Source of the DNA: Bacteroidales bacterium
Lineage (GTDB): Bacteria; Bacteroidota; Bacteroidia; Bacteroidales; Bacteroidaceae
Reading direction: 5' to 3'
Length of the DNA: 14,309 nt
NCBI GenBank assembly: GCA_004557285.1
Contig: SFEK01000046.1
Coordinates: forward strand, 1 to 14,309
Below, in pieces: positions 13,970-14,309 of this stretch. Each line of letters starts with the position of its first letter. The stretch's first letter is position 1. The translations under genes were made by a program, and so were the position numbers. Under the pieces are notes generated by a model. That model had not been told where the DNA came from. It searched no databases and was given only the letters and a program-made list of their open reading frames with translations.

Positions 13970-14309
13970 ATGAATTGGCCTGAAGAATTTGTCAACAGCA
14001 TACAACCGCTGATGGGAGACACCTTGTGGACGGCCCTGACACAGGGGTTGGAACAAGAACCTCCCGTGAGTGTGCGCCTTAACCCGGCCAAAGGCAAGGG
14101 GATGATGCCCCATGCCCTTTGGTTGCAGGAAAAGGTGCCCTGGTGCCCACAAGGCTATTACCTCAACAAACGTCCCAATTTCACCTTCGACCCGTTGCTT
14201 CATGCCGGCTGCTATTATGTGCAAGAGGCCTCCTCCATGTTTGTTGATGCCGTTCTCCGTCAGCATGCGGGCGATTTGCCTGTATGTATGCTCGACATGT
14301 GTGCGGCTC
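13970..14309 (+). CDS. RsmF/NOL1-NOP2-Sun-type rRNA (cytosine-5) methyltransferase, N-terminal part (partial)
   Basis: The frame opens at ATG 13970 and runs off the window after 113 codons. The start (NWPEEFVNSIQPLMGD, then VSVRLNPAK) and the segment GYYVQEASSMF are typical of the RsmB/RsmF/NSUN family; here the sequence reads CYYVQEASSMF. The last visible residues, MLDMCAA, begin SAM-binding motif I (usually completed as PGGKT). These enzymes methylate C5 of specific cytosines in 16S rRNA (position 1407 for E. coli RsmF). The catalytic cysteines are beyond the window, so activity and exact target cannot be checked. The gene has its own promoter box and no evident link to the upstream cassette. 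Confidence 0.88.
   Translation, partial: MNWPEEFVNSIQPLMGDTLWTALTQGLEQEPPVSVRLNPAKGKGMMPHALWLQEKVPWCPQGYYLNKRPNFTFDPLLHAGCYYVQEASSMFVDAVLRQHAGDLPVCMLDMCAA

Noticed and set aside
1..14309. tRNA genes, CRISPR arrays, insertion sequences or prophage genes
   Set aside because: I looked in the gaps and found no cloverleaf-like sequence, spaced repeats, transposase motif or terminal inverted repeats.

Overview
The window reads as a chromosomal segment of a Bacteroidales bacterium, most likely in the Prevotellaceae. Supporting signs are a PorE-type lipoprotein (type IX secretion, Bacteroidota only), Bacteroidota-style -7 boxes (TAnnTTTG) in two of the longer intergenic gaps, few Shine-Dalgarno sequences, and proteins of the type common in Prevotella/Bacteroides. 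Every supported gene is on the + strand. No gap exceeds 150 bases, and I see no tRNA, rRNA, CRISPR array, insertion sequence or phage gene.

Region 1 (1-4617) is a nucleotide-sugar block. It holds the last codons of dTDP-glucose 4,6-dehydratase (rfbB), purT, a dTDP-4-keto-6-deoxyglucose 3,4-ketoisomerase (FdtA/QdtA type), an Acetyltransf_6/FemAB-like GNAT protein, a DegT/DnrJ/EryC1 aminotransferase (FdtB/QdtB type) and a LUD-domain protein. rfbB/purT, fdtA/GNAT and GNAT/fdtB overlap by 4-13 bases, which suggests translational coupling. Except for purT and the LUD gene, this is a route from dTDP-4-keto-6-deoxyglucose to a dTDP-3-(acyl)amino-3,6-dideoxyhexose such as Fuc3NAc or Qui3NAc, used in surface glycans.

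Region 2 (4652-8906) holds two separate genes. One is topB, a type IA topoisomerase III with a C-terminal C4 zinc ribbon. The other is a PorE-like outer-membrane lipoprotein (TPR, beta-propeller, carboxypeptidase-regulatory-like fold, OmpA peptidoglycan-binding domain), preceded by a strong hairpin.

Region 3 (8964-13905) is the most interesting part: a compact four-gene cassette behind its own promoter. It encodes an exported SGNH/GDSL hydrolase, a membrane-bound O-acyltransferase (MBOAT, AlgI/DltB family) and two tandem paralogous DHHW proteins. The DHHW proteins show the D-H...S order of AlgX/AlgJ-like, circularly permuted SGNH acetyltransferases. The likely job is O-acetylation, and perhaps trimming, of a cell-envelope polysaccharide. 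The two DHHW copies differ in anchoring: one has a signal peptide, while the other has a transmembrane anchor, an extra N-terminal domain and a disordered tail. I could not assign the acceptor glycan.

Region 4 (13939-14309) has a consensus-like promoter and the first 113 codons of an RsmF/NOL1-NOP2-Sun-type rRNA cytosine-5 methyltransferase, cut by the window end just inside its SAM-binding motif.
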